From the NCBI GenBank assembly GCA_963931105.1, contig OZ007004.1, positions 1,178,001 through 1,242,000 on the forward strand: a stretch of 64,000 nucleotides of DNA, read 5' to 3'. The number at the start of each line of letters is the position of its first letter. Positions within the stretch are counted from its first letter, which is position 1. Below the pieces are notes generated by a model, which was not told where the DNA came from, searched no databases, and was given only the letters and a program-made list of their open reading frames with translations. The position numbers were made by a program, and so were the translations under genes. Positions 8,107 through 15,676 of the stretch are shown piece by piece. Source of the stretch: UMGS1590 sp900552455. GTDB lineage: Bacteria; Bacillota; Peptococcia; Peptococcales; Peptococcaceae.

Positions 8107-8328
8107 ATGAAGAAAACGTACAAAATTGATGTGGACTGCGCCAACTGCGCGAACAAAATGGAAGATGCAGCCAAGAAAACACCGGGCGTGAAGGATGCGA
8201 CGGTCAATTTCATGACGCTGAAGATGATCGTGGAATTTGACGAAGGCGTAGATCCAAAAGAAATTATGCCTGTTGTGCGCGAAAACTGCAAAAAAGTGGA
8301 AGACGCCTGCGAAGTTTTCCTGAAATAA
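8107..8328 (+). CDS. Free heavy-metal-associated (HMA) domain protein
   Basis: 73-residue single-domain metallochaperone-like protein. The metal motif is DCANCANKM (CxxC, residues 12-15), in the usual loop 1 position, and the fold pattern is beta-alpha-beta-beta-alpha-beta. CopZ-type proteins hand soft metals to a P-type ATPase. The ATPase gene that follows has no N-terminal HMA domain of its own, so this small protein probably supplies the missing domain in trans. GAAAGGAG precedes the start. A terminator and a separate operator lie between the two genes, allowing separate dosage. Confidence 0.88.
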   Translation: MKKTYKIDVDCANCANKMEDAAKKTPGVKDATVNFMTLKMIVEFDEGVDPKEIMPVVRENCKKVEDACEVFLK

Positions 8329-8333
8329 AGCAG

Positions 8334-8370
8334 AGCACCTCGCGGCGCGGCTGTGAGGTGCTTTTTCTTT
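8334..8370 (+). terminator. Terminator between HMA gene and ATPase
   Basis: Perfect AGCACCTC/GAGGTGCT hairpin (8334-8341, 8355-8362) followed by TTTTCTTT. Confidence 0.85.
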
Positions 8371-8376
8371 GGCGAA

Positions 8377-8398
8377 CGATTAAAAATATGCTTAATCG
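8377..8398. promoter_or_regulatory. ArsR-type operator candidate (upstream of ATPase)
   Basis: Perfect 7-base inverted repeat CGATTAA (8377-8383) and TTAATCG (8392-8398) with an 8-base gap, 17 bases before the ATPase start. Its position implies block of transcription or of read-through. Confidence 0.6.
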
Positions 8399-8414
8399 AA
8401 AAGAGGAGAGAAGG

Positions 8415-10301
8415 ATGAATAAAAAACAGAAAAAAATGCTGGCCCGCATCATCGTGGCTTTTGTGCTGCTTGTCGCCTTGCACTTTGTGCCGGTGGAGGG
8501 CGCGCTGCGGTTCTGCTGCTACATGGTGCCGTATCTCATTGTCGGCTATGATATTTTGCTGAAAGCGGTGAAAGGGATCAAAAACCGCCAGATGTTTGAC
8601 GAATGCTTTCTCATGGCGGTGGCGACGGTCGGCGCTGTGGCGCTGGCGCTATATTCTGGCAGCGGTGATTACACAGAAGCAGTCGCTGTTATGCTGTTCT
8701 ACCAGATCGGCGAGCTCTTCCAGAGCGTTGCTGTCGGCAAGAGCCGCAGAAATATTTCGGAGCTCATGGATATCAGCCCGGACTACGCCAACATCGAGGT
8801 GGATGGTCAGCTGAAACAGGTCGATCCGGATGAGGTGGAAATCGGTAGCATCATTATTGTGCAGCCAGGCGAAAAAGTGCCGATCGACGGCGTTGTCCTC
8901 GAGGGCACATCGAGCCTGGACACCAGCGCGCTCACTGGCGAGAGTGTACCGCGGGACATCGCCCAGGGCGAGGAGGTCATCAGTGGCTGCATTAATATGA
9001 CGGGCGTGCTGAAGATCCGCACAACGAAGGAATTTGGCGAATCGACGGTGTCGAAGATCCTCGAGCTTGTGGAAAACGCCAGCTCGCGCAAATCCAAGTC
9101 GGAGAATTTCATTTCTAAATTCGCCCGCGTCTACACGCCGGCGGTCTGCTATGCGGCGCTTGCGCTGGCCTTTTTGCCGCCGCTTGTGCGCATGCTGGCG
9201 CTGGGCGTGGATGCAGATTGGGGCACGTGGATCTATCGCGCGCTCACATTCCTCGTCATCAGCTGTCCATGCGCGCTGGTGATCTCGATCCCGCTGAGCT
9301 TTTTCGCCGGGATCGGCGGCGCCAGCAATGCGGGCGTGCTCGTCAAGGGCTCGAATTATCTCGAGACGCTGTCGCAGGTACGCACCGTTGTGTTTGACAA
9401 AACCGGCACGCTGACGCGCGGCGTTTTCGAAGTGGTCGATATCCACCACAGCGAAATGGAGCGGGAAAAGCTGCTCGATCTCGCGGCGCATGCTGAGAGC
9501 GCGTCCTCTCATCCGATCGCAGGCAGCTTGCAACGCGCCTACGGGAAATCCATCGACCGCAGCCGCGTCACGAACATCCAGGAGATCAGCGGCGGCGGGG
9601 TGATCGCGCATGTGGACGGCGTGCCTGTCGCTTGCGGGAACGATAAGCTCATGGCAAAGGTTGGCGTGGAAGCTGTGGAATGTCACAGCATTGGCACGAT
9701 CGTGCATGTCGCCGTGAATGGTGAATACGCCGGACATATCGTCGTCGCTGACGTGGAAAAACCGCACGCAAAAGAAGCGATCGCTGCACTGAAACGCGCC
9801 GGCGTGACGCGAACGGTCATGCTCACCGGCGACCGCCAGGGCGTTGCGCAGAAAGTTGCCGCCGATCTCGGCGTCGATGAGGTGCACGCAGAACTTTTGC
9901 CAGCGGATAAGGTTGACCAGGTCGAGGCGCTGCTCGCTGCAAAATCTGAGAAAGAAAAGCTCGCCTTCGTCGGCGATGGCATCAACGACGCGCCAGTGCT
10001 GCGCCGTGCAGACGTCGGCATCGCCATGGGCGCGATGGGCTCGGATGCAGCGATCGAAGCAGCGGATATCGTGCTCATGGACGACGATCCGCTGAAGATC
10101 GCCAAGGCCATCAAGATCAGCCGCAAAACCCTGCGCATCGTTTATCAGAACATCGTTTTCGCCATCGGCATCAAAGGCATCTGTCTCGTGCTCGGCGCCG
10201 TCGGTCTCGCGAATATGTGGCTGGCGATCTTCGCCGATGTGGGCGTCATGGTCATCGCCGTGATCAATGCGATCCGCGCGCTGTTTGTGAAAAATCTCTA
10301 A
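8415..10301 (+). CDS. Heavy-metal P1B-type ATPase (Zn/Cd/Pb exporter type)
   Basis: 628-residue metal pump in the cytoplasmic membrane. Motifs seen: TGES (174-177, phosphatase), CPC in the sixth membrane helix (284-286), phosphorylation site DKTGTLT (Asp328), the SSHP nucleotide motif and GDGINDAP in the hinge. The CPC signature fits the CadA/ZntA group that exports zinc, cadmium or lead, though copper cannot be excluded from sequence alone. It has no N-terminal HMA domain, which fits the separate HMA gene before it. I start at MNKKQKK after GGAGAGAAGG; an in-frame methionine 19 codons upstream lies across the operator. Confidence 0.92.
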   Translation: MNKKQKKMLARIIVAFVLLVALHFVPVEGALRFCCYMVPYLIVGYDILLKAVKGIKNRQMFDECFLMAVATVGAVALALYSGSGDYTEAVAVMLFYQIGELFQSVAVGKSRRNISELMDISPDYANIEVDGQLKQVDPDEVEIGSIIIVQPGEKVPIDGVVLEGTSSLDTSALTGESVPRDIAQGEEVISGCINMTGVLKIRTTKEFGESTVSKILELVENASSRKSKSENFISKFARVYTPAVCYAALALAFLPPLVRMLALGVDADWGTWIYRALTFLVISCPCALVISIPLSFFAGIGGASNAGVLVKGSNYLETLSQVRTVVFDKTGTLTRGVFEVVDIHHSEMEREKLLDLAAHAESASSHPIAGSLQRAYGKSIDRSRVTNIQEISGGGVIAHVDGVPVACGNDKLMAKVGVEAVECHSIGTIVHVAVNGEYAGHIVVADVEKPHAKEAIAALKRAGVTRTVMLTGDRQGVAQKVAADLGVDEVHAELLPADKVDQVEALLAAKSEKEKLAFVGDGINDAPVLRRADVGIAMGAMGSDAAIEAADIVLMDDDPLKIAKAIKISRKTLRIVYQNIVFAIGIKGICLVLGAVGLANMWLAIFADVGVMVIAVINAIRALFVKNL

Positions 10302-10322
10302 CCTCTATCATATTTCGCAACG

Positions 10323-10366
10323 CAGCGACCGTTCGCCGACAGAGATCTGTTGGTGAGCGGTCGCTG
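10323..10366 (+). terminator. Long hairpin after the ATPase
   Basis: CAGCGACCG (10323-10331) pairs CGGTCGCTG (10358-10366) with further inner pairing (TCGCC/GGTGA). The tail TGTTTG is only weakly T-rich. Confidence 0.6.
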
Positions 10367-10460
10367 TGTTTGCGCAGAGCATAAATAGCGTCAAACTACT
10401 ATTATTAGCAGGAGTTTTGGTGTATAATAGAAATACTAACAATCAGAGGAGGTCATTATT

Positions 10461-10799
10461 ATGAAGATTGGAATCATCCGTTGCCGCATGACCGAGGATT
10501 ATTGCCCAGGAACCTCGGATTTCAAAGCGATCCGTGAGCGCAGCGGCGTGTTCGCCGATGTGACAGTTGACGAACCGATCGAGCTCGTTGGCTTCAACAA
10601 CTGCGGCGGCTGCCCAGGGAAAAAAGCTGTGCTCCGCGCACGCGAGCTGGTGAAACGCGGCGCCGACACGATCGTTTTTGCCTCCTGCATCCAGAAGGGA
10701 AATCCGATCGGTTATCCGTGCCCATTCGCGAAAAAAATGAAGGACATCATCGCCGCCGATCAGAAGGACGCCGTACAGTTTTTGGATTGGACGCACTAG
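10461..10799 (+). CDS. CGGC-domain protein (second copy)
   Basis: 112-residue paralogue of the protein at 5093-5443, with the same order of motifs: IIRCRMTEDYC, NNCGGCPGKKAVLRA, FASCI, YPCPFA. It stands alone after AGAGGAGG, with a TATAAT box at 10423-10428. Its closeness to the P-type ATPase and the shared cysteine motifs suggest a metal or redox role, but no reaction is known to me. One copy on each side of the sirtuin/metal block points to local duplication with inversion or to two separately regulated paralogues. Confidence 0.85.
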   Translation: MKIGIIRCRMTEDYCPGTSDFKAIRERSGVFADVTVDEPIELVGFNNCGGCPGKKAVLRARELVKRGADTIVFASCIQKGNPIGYPCPFAKKMKDIIAADQKDAVQFLDWTH

Positions 10800-10800
10800 T

Positions 10801-10835
10801 AGAGTTAGGAGTGCGGAATTAGGAGCTAGGAGTTT
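10801..10835. repeat. TTAGGAG-type low-complexity repeat
   Basis: Tandem, imperfect GTTAGGAGT / AATTAGGAG / CTAGGAGT units. The reverse complement of this kind of sequence (ACTCCTAACT) is found again at 62236-62262 and 62480-62545, always between genes. Confidence 0.6.
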
Positions 10836-10841
10836 TTCGAA

Positions 10842-10898
10842 AAGCAGCAGCCTTGCGCAAACACCGATGTTTGCGCAAGGCTGCTGCTTATTTTTTTG
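10842..10898. terminator. 22-bp perfect hairpin, bidirectional terminator
   Basis: A perfect 22-base stem (10842-10863 with 10868-10889) closed by the loop CCGA, with T runs on both sides. It separates the CGGC gene from the convergent acetyltransferase. The stem is unusually long for a terminator. Confidence 0.8.
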
Positions 10899-10899
10899 C

Positions 10900-11421
10900 T
10901 CAGAGTTTCTTCTCAAAGAAAATATGTCCATCCGCCTGTACAACGCCGCTGACTTTGATCGACGCGACGCCGACGCGCTCAAAGCCGAGATGCTTGAACA
11001 TCAGCACAGCCGGCAGATTCTGGCTGCCACATTCGCTGCGCAGCACAGTGCAGCCGTTTTCGCGGCCCCAGTCTTCCGCGAAGGCGATAAATTCGCGGGC
11101 GAGCCCTTTGCGATAGTGGCGCGGACGGGTGTTGACCATGTGGATCACAGCAGCGCCATCCGCCGGCACTTTCGTCAGCCAGTCGATGTTGTCGAATTCC
11201 GGTGGCTGCTGGTTGTCGAGAACGATCATCGCGGTGATCTCGCCGTCGTCCTCCCGCACATAGAGCACGCCGTTTTTGACAGCGTTCGTCAATCCCTCGG
11301 TGCTTGGGAAGATCCCGCGTTGGTTGATCGTATAGGTTTCGTACTTTTTCTGATACTGAAAATGCTCGTCGAACAGCGATTCAATCTGTGGCATATCGTC
11401 GAGTGTGCCCTTTCTGATCAT
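10900..11421 (-). CDS. GNAT-family N-acetyltransferase
   Basis: 173-residue acetyltransferase fold. The acetyl-CoA pyrophosphate loop is recognisable around RPRHYRKGLAREFI, and FKHLGFERVGV is the usual C-terminal beta-bulge. The substrate cannot be predicted. I place the start at MIRKG, with GGGGG upstream; a TTG five codons earlier is part of that site. It ends in the convergent terminator at 10842-10898. Confidence 0.85.
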   Translation of the reverse strand: MIRKGTLDDMPQIESLFDEHFQYQKKYETYTINQRGIFPSTEGLTNAVKNGVLYVREDDGEITAMIVLDNQQPPEFDNIDWLTKVPADGAAVIHMVNTRPRHYRKGLAREFIAFAEDWGRENGCTVLRSECGSQNLPAVLMFKHLGFERVGVASIKVSGVVQADGHIFFEKKL

Positions 11422-11493
11422 AATGAATACCCCCAATTTTTTATGCTATCTATCATTTTATCATATGTAACCGATAAATAACAGGGCTCCACG

Positions 11494-11522
11494 AAAAAAG
11501 ACACGCCAAATTGCGGCGTGTC
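11494..11522 (-). terminator. Terminator of the ABC/kinase operon
   Basis: GACACGCC/GGCGTGTC hairpin (11500-11507, 11515-11522); on the minus strand it is followed by TTTTTT. It closes the operon that ends with the histidine kinase. Confidence 0.85.
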
Positions 11523-11528
11523 GATTTT

Positions 11529-12461
11529 TTACAGTGTTTTCAGCGCGAGACGGAAGTGCAGCGTCAGATGTTCGCCGTTCTGTTCGGCGCTGGCTGTGAG
11601 GGTTCCCTGCATTTCTTCGGCGAGGGCGCGGGCGACGGTGAGTCCGAGGCCGGTGCTGCCCTGGTGGCGCGAATCGTCTGGCGTGTAAAAACGCTCGAAG
11701 AGCCGCGGCACGTCATCCAGCGCTAGGGTGTGGCTGTCGTTCGTGAAGCAGAGAATGAGACGTTCGTCTGTTGCTTCTGCGCTGAGGGCGAGCTTGCTTG
11801 CGGCGTAGCGGCTGGCGTTTTGCAGGAGATTTTGAAACACACGGGCGAGCGCTGCTTCGTCGCCGAGCACCCAGAGCGGATGCTCCGGTAGCGCCACGTC
11901 GACGGCGAGATCGCGCTCTGCCAAAAGCTGGTAATTCCCGACGAGGGCTTCGCGCAGAATGCGTCCGGCGTCGACGCGCGACAGCGAGAGGTGCATGTCG
12001 TCAGCGGCCAGGCGCGAATAATCGTAGAACTGGCTGACGAGGTTTTTCATCGTTTCGGCTTTCTGTTCGAGGATGGTCAGCGTTTCCGCAAGCTCAGGAT
12101 CACTGGCGAGTGCGGCGCTGTGATTCTGTTTGAAGAGCTTGAGCTGGCCGAGGATGACCGTCAGCGGCGTGCGCAGATCGTGGCTGATCGCTTCGATCTG
12201 TCGCTGGAAAGCGCGTTCGCGCTTGGCGTAGCTCTGGCGCTCGCGCTGAATGTCCGTAAGCAGCGTGTTGAAGTCGTCCAGGAGCGCGGAGAGTTCTGCG
12301 TCTGGCAGCGGCAGATGGAGCATCTGATTTTGGCTCAGATCCTGACGCACGAGGGCGAGCTCGGCGCGCGTCTGACGCAGCGCATTTCTGAGCGTGAACC
12401 AGCGGTAGGCGAAATAACCGCCTGCCGCTGCGAGGATGAGAATGATGATGGTGGATAGCAT
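11529..12461 (-). CDS. Sensor histidine kinase of the ABC exporter module
   Basis: 310-residue kinase with one N-terminal membrane helix (residues 1-20), a short coiled linker, the H-box SHDLRTPLTVILGQL, and an ATPase domain with QNLLQNASRY (N box) and GSTGLGLTVARAL (G box). There is essentially no extracellular sensor domain, as in kinases that listen to an associated ABC transporter. It is the last gene of an operon with that exporter, while the matching response regulator lies in front of the operon. GGGAGGGG precedes the start. Confidence 0.88.
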   Translation of the reverse strand: MLSTIIILILAAAGGYFAYRWFTLRNALRQTRAELALVRQDLSQNQMLHLPLPDAELSALLDDFNTLLTDIQRERQSYAKRERAFQRQIEAISHDLRTPLTVILGQLKLFKQNHSAALASDPELAETLTILEQKAETMKNLVSQFYDYSRLAADDMHLSLSRVDAGRILREALVGNYQLLAERDLAVDVALPEHPLWVLGDEAALARVFQNLLQNASRYAASKLALSAEATDERLILCFTNDSHTLALDDVPRLFERFYTPDDSRHQGSTGLGLTVARALAEEMQGTLTASAEQNGEHLTLHFRLALKTL

Positions 12462-12485
12462 GGCGCGCCCCTCCCGATGGATGGT

Positions 12486-13235
12486 TTAGAGATCTTGCTT
12501 CCGTAATAATACCACGCCAAGCAGGCCGAAGACAAGAATGCCGACTACGCCGCTCGTGAGCGCTTTTTCGAGAATGTCCGGCTGTTCCCACCAGCGGATG
12601 ATGCTGTCGGAGGTGAAGAAATTGCTTGGCAGCCAGCTGGCGATGTGCGCGAAGATCTCAAACTTTGCGCCAAGGATTCTGCAGATCGTCGGGAAAAAAT
12701 TCCAGACGGCGATACAGGCGACGACAGCTGTCATCTCGCGTTGGAAGATGGCGATGAAAAATACTGTAGAAACAAGCCCGGCGATGGCCAGGAGATAGAC
12801 GTAGGCGGTCGAAGAGAGAAAATCGCCGATCGTCCAGATCTCGGTGCGCGAAAGCAGAAGCTCAGCGCTGGCGAGCCAGATTGCGAGCACGACGGCCATG
12901 ATTGCCGTGGCGGCGAGCAGCGCTGAGATGCACTGGCCGATGAAGATCTGTGGGCGCGTGAGTCCGAAGGCGACGGTGTTTTTGAGATTGCCGTTTTTGC
13001 GACGGTTTTCGTAGAGCGTGAAGGCGACGACGGCGCCCATAATCACGTAGAGGAACGGCTCAGAAATATTCAGCGCGTAGCTGAAGGATGTGTGGCCGTA
13101 ATAATTTACGCCGCCGCCCCAGAAATGGAGCACGAGATTGATGACGAGAATGCCGGCTGAGAGGATCGCAGCGGTCACATAAGCGGCGCGGGTATGGGTG
13201 ATGCGGTAAAGTTCGGAGCAGATGTAATTGAGCAT
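12486..13235 (-). CDS. ABC-2 type exporter permease (second)
   Basis: 249 residues with about six membrane helices (for example VTAAILSAGILVINLVLHFW and VVGILVFGLLGVVLL near the end). It resembles the paired permeases of lantibiotic-immunity and BcrB-type exporters, and shares the opening MLNYI and the overall plan with the permease at 13446-14273, so the two arose by duplication. AAAGGAG precedes the start. Confidence 0.85.
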   Translation of the reverse strand: MLNYICSELYRITHTRAAYVTAAILSAGILVINLVLHFWGGGVNYYGHTSFSYALNISEPFLYVIMGAVVAFTLYENRRKNGNLKNTVAFGLTRPQIFIGQCISALLAATAIMAVVLAIWLASAELLLSRTEIWTIGDFLSSTAYVYLLAIAGLVSTVFFIAIFQREMTAVVACIAVWNFFPTICRILGAKFEIFAHIASWLPSNFFTSDSIIRWWEQPDILEKALTSGVVGILVFGLLGVVLLRKQDL

Positions 13236-13257
13236 GGGTGAAAGCTCCTTTCGGCGG

Positions 13258-13434
13258 TTATTGACTCACCAGAAAAAAGGCAAAGGTGAGCACGTAGAGA
13301 CTGAAGGTCAGATAGAGACTTTTTCTGTGGTGGCGGATGCCGTTGATCCCTTCGGCAAAGAGGGCGCGAAGCGCAAGCAGAAGCGTCAACGCCAGAAAAA
13401 ATATTGAGAGAATGATGGAAACCTGAGCAAGCAT
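13258..13434 (-). CDS. 58-residue two-helix membrane protein
   Basis: Small open frame between the two permeases, with GAAGGA seven bases before the ATG. Two hydrophobic segments are visible (about residues 4-25 and 40-56) with a basic HHRK turn between. Gaps to its neighbours are 11 and 22 bases. No family recognised; it may be an accessory subunit of the exporter. Confidence 0.6.
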   Translation of the reverse strand: MLAQVSIILSIFFLALTLLLALRALFAEGINGIRHHRKSLYLTFSLYVLTFAFFLVSQ

Positions 13435-13445
13435 GGCAGCGTCCT

Positions 13446-14273
13446 TCAGAGATCGCGTCGGCGCAGAGTGATCCAGCCGAGCACGCTGAAGAGGGCAGTG
13501 CCGACAGCGCCGCTGACGAGACATTTGCGCAGGCCTTCCGCCGAATACCAGGGCAGGCTGATGCCAGGGTCGGCGACATTGACGCTCCAGGTGCCGCCGA
13601 GGGCTTCGCCGCTGGCGACAGTGGTTGTGGTGGTCACGATTTCCTGCAGGAAGCGGTAAGGCATCCAGTTCGCGATTTCAGCGAGCAGATCGAAGCGCAT
13701 GCCGAGGGTGTTCAGCACCGTCGGTAGGATACACCAGATGGCTGCCCAGGCGAGGGCGGTGAAAATGTCACGCTCGATCAGCTCCATGAACAGCACGATG
13801 GTGATAGCATTGGCGCAGGCAATGAGATAGAGCACCGGCACCGACAGGAGCACATCCTTGATCGCCGGCCAGTCGCTGTGGGCGAGCAGGAGTTCGGCAG
13901 AGCCGATCCAGACAGCGAGCAGCACCGCGAGGACGAGGGTGGCGAGGAGGATGCTGACGATGCACTTTCCGGCGAAGATCTGCGCGCGGTTCACGCCAAA
14001 GGCGATGGTGTTTTTGAGATCGCCGTACTTATGGGCGTTGGTGTAGAGAATGCCGGGAATGATCGCGCCCATGATCATGAAGAACAGCGCCGAGGACAGC
14101 CAGGCACCGTAGGAGATGCCGGTGAGGCCGTTGTCGGTGCCGTAGGCTTCCCAGTCGAAAAAGGCGAGAAAGCAGTTGAACGCGATCGGTGCAGCGCAGA
14201 GGACGAGCGTTGTGACGTAGAGCCCCGGGCGGCGGAAAAGGCGATACAATTCAGCGCGGATATAATTTAACAT
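13446..14273 (-). CDS. ABC-2 type exporter permease (first)
   Basis: 275-residue permease with about six membrane helices, starting MLNYIRAELYRL like its paralogue at 12486-13235. The long central loop holds MPYRFLQEIVTTTTTVASGEALGG, likely extracytoplasmic. Its ATG overlaps the end of the 56-residue reading frame upstream, so translation of the two is coupled. Confidence 0.87.
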   Translation of the reverse strand: MLNYIRAELYRLFRRPGLYVTTLVLCAAPIAFNCFLAFFDWEAYGTDNGLTGISYGAWLSSALFFMIMGAIIPGILYTNAHKYGDLKNTIAFGVNRAQIFAGKCIVSILLATLVLAVLLAVWIGSAELLLAHSDWPAIKDVLLSVPVLYLIACANAITIVLFMELIERDIFTALAWAAIWCILPTVLNTLGMRFDLLAEIANWMPYRFLQEIVTTTTTVASGEALGGTWSVNVADPGISLPWYSAEGLRKCLVSGAVGTALFSVLGWITLRRRDL

Positions 14274-14437
14274 GAGGATCCCTTCCTTCTTGTGTGACGG
14301 TGGCGCAGGCGTTCAAGCGCAGCGAGCGCGGCGCGCGCCAGGCTGCTCAGCGCCAGCGCGAAAGCGAGCACCACGCCGATGGCGGTAAAGAGCAGCGTGC
14401 GGCGCAGGCTCAGTTGGCGGGTGGTGTCGGTTTTCAT
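14267..14437 (-). CDS. 56-residue single-helix membrane protein
   Basis: Starts in the stop codon of the ATPase gene (ATGA) and ends seven bases inside the next permease gene. One membrane helix (residues 14-41, LLFTAIGVVLAFALALSSLA) between basic ends (RRTL and RLRHRHTRRKG). The double overlap argues strongly that it is translated. No family recognised. Confidence 0.65.
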   Translation of the reverse strand: MKTDTTRQLSLRRTLLFTAIGVVLAFALALSSLARAALAALERLRHRHTRRKGSSC

Positions 14438-15357
14438 TGCGCACCTGCTTCCTGGCGCAGTGCCATGTAATAATCCTCCAGCGAGCCCTGGACGGTCTGC
14501 ATGCCGAGGATGGTGATGCCATTTTCCGTGGCGAGCTTGCTGTAGAAAGCGGCTGGTCGGCGCGGCGCGAAAATGCGGAGCACGCCGTCTGGCATGACCT
14601 GCAGCTGTTCGTCCGGGCAGGTGCGCGCGAAGAGCGCTGCGTATGCGTCGGTGTCGCTCACTGTTAGCGCGATGTAGTCGGCGCACTGGTCGTGCAGGCT
14701 TTCGGCGCTGATCTCGCGGACGAGTTTCCCGCGGGCGAGAAAGCCGTAGTGGGTGGCGATGTGCTCGAGCTCAGCGAGAATGTGGCTCGAAAGCACGATC
14801 GTCATGTTTTCTTCCTCGTTGAGATTTTGCAGAAGCGTGCGCACTTCGATGATGCCCGCTGGATCCAGCCCGTTGATCGGCTCGTCCAGGATGAGCAGCT
14901 GTGGCTTGGCGAGCATCGCGATCGCCAAGCCCAGTCGCTGGCGCTGGCCCATCGACAGACTGCCGCATTTGGCCCGGCGTTTTTCGGCCAGGCCGACGAG
15001 GGCGAGCATTTCGTCGGCACGGCGTTTGTCGGAAATGCCGCGCTGGATGCTGTAGTAGCGCAGCGTCTGGGCGACGGTCATATTTGGAAAACAGCCAGTG
15101 TCTTCGATGAGACAGCCGATGTGTTTGCGCGCCAGTCGCAGATCGCGCTCGCTCGTCTGTCCGAGCAGACGGATCTCGCCCGAGGTCGCAAAGCTCTGCC
15201 CCGCGAGGATCTTGAGCAGCGTCGATTTGCCTGCGCCGTTGTCGCCGACAAGACCATAGATCGCGCCCTTCGGCACGTGCACGTTGACATTTTCCAGCGC
15301 GTGCAGACTGCCGTAATATTTGCAGAGCTGGGTGGTTTCGATGACGTTCGTGTTCAT
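14434..15357 (-). CDS. ABC exporter ATP-binding protein (BcrA type)
   Basis: 307-residue ATPase with Walker A GDNGAGKST, ABC signature LSMGQRQRLGLA, Walker B LLILDEP and the H-loop SSH. The sequence around these (KYYGSLHALENVNV, IGCLIEDTGCFPNMT) is like ATPases that export peptide antibiotics such as bacitracin or lantibiotics. It is the first gene of an operon with two permeases, two tiny membrane proteins and a sensor kinase. I use the ATG preceded by GGAGGG; a TTG five codons earlier is inside that site. Confidence 0.9.
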   Translation of the reverse strand: MNTNVIETTQLCKYYGSLHALENVNVHVPKGAIYGLVGDNGAGKSTLLKILAGQSFATSGEIRLLGQTSERDLRLARKHIGCLIEDTGCFPNMTVAQTLRYYSIQRGISDKRRADEMLALVGLAEKRRAKCGSLSMGQRQRLGLAIAMLAKPQLLILDEPINGLDPAGIIEVRTLLQNLNEEENMTIVLSSHILAELEHIATHYGFLARGKLVREISAESLHDQCADYIALTVSDTDAYAALFARTCPDEQLQVMPDGVLRIFAPRRPAAFYSKLATENGITILGMQTVQGSLEDYYMALRQEAGAQ

Positions 15358-15377
15358 ATATTTTCCCTCCAAATAAA

Positions 15378-15420
15378 AATACGTTTGTCCGGGTGTGTGT
15401 TCCTTACTGACAAACGTATT
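15378..15420. promoter_or_regulatory. 12-bp perfect inverted repeat in the ABC operon leader
   Basis: AATACGTTTGTC (15378-15389) and GACAAACGTATT (15409-15420), 19 bases apart. On the minus strand the outer arm overlaps a TACAAT -10 candidate (complement of 15418-15423), and the inner arm is followed by TTTATTT and the ribosome binding site. It may be an operator or an RNA attenuator. Confidence 0.6.
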
Positions 15421-15434
15421 GTACGATATGGGTT

Positions 15435-15473
15435 ATAAAGAAGTCATAAAGACGGCATAAAGAAGTCCTAAAT
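15435..15473. promoter_or_regulatory. 11-bp direct repeats, response-regulator site
   Basis: ATAAAG starts at 15435, 15446 and 15457, exactly 11 bases apart, with a weaker fourth unit (CTAAAT) at 15468. Tandem half-sites with helical spacing are typical for OmpR/PhoB-type regulators, and this site covers the -35 region of the ABC operon. The regulator at 15814-16497 is the natural candidate. Confidence 0.65.
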
Positions 15474-15494
15474 TTGCTAAAAAAGTTGTAAAGA

Positions 15495-15523
15495 TTGCTG
15501 GAAAAAGGAGAATGTGATATTAT
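15495..15523 (+). promoter_or_regulatory. Promoter of the small toxin transcript
   Basis: TTGCTG (15495-15500) and TATTAT (15518-15523), 17-base spacer, on the plus strand. It points away from the ABC operon. Confidence 0.55.
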
Positions 15524-15592
15524 TTAATCGGTGCTTGCCACGACGGTAGGCGGTTCCTCGGTTTCGATCTCCTCGAAAGCGGGGTGGTGCAT

Positions 15593-15676
15593 ATGGATAT
15601 TCAGGTTCTTATTGAGTTTGCGTCATTATTGATTGCAGCCGTAGGACTCGGTATTTATATAGAACGTAAAAAATAG
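15593..15676 (+). CDS. 27-residue hydrophobic peptide, candidate type I toxin
   Basis: Short frame encoding an acidic start (MDIQVLIE), one membrane helix (FASLLIAAVGLGIYI) and a basic end (ERKK). This is the shape of the small peptides often annotated as putative holin-like toxins in Bacillota. A structured leader of about 60 bases precedes it, containing a CCTCG/CGAGG pairing (TTCCTCGGTTTCGATCTC then CTCGAAAG) and a weak GGGGTGG near the start, so translation may be restrained. An antisense RNA candidate with its own promoter and terminator covers the end of the frame and the 3' region. Toxicity is inferred, not shown. Confidence 0.6.
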   Translation: MDIQVLIEFASLLIAAVGLGIYIERKK

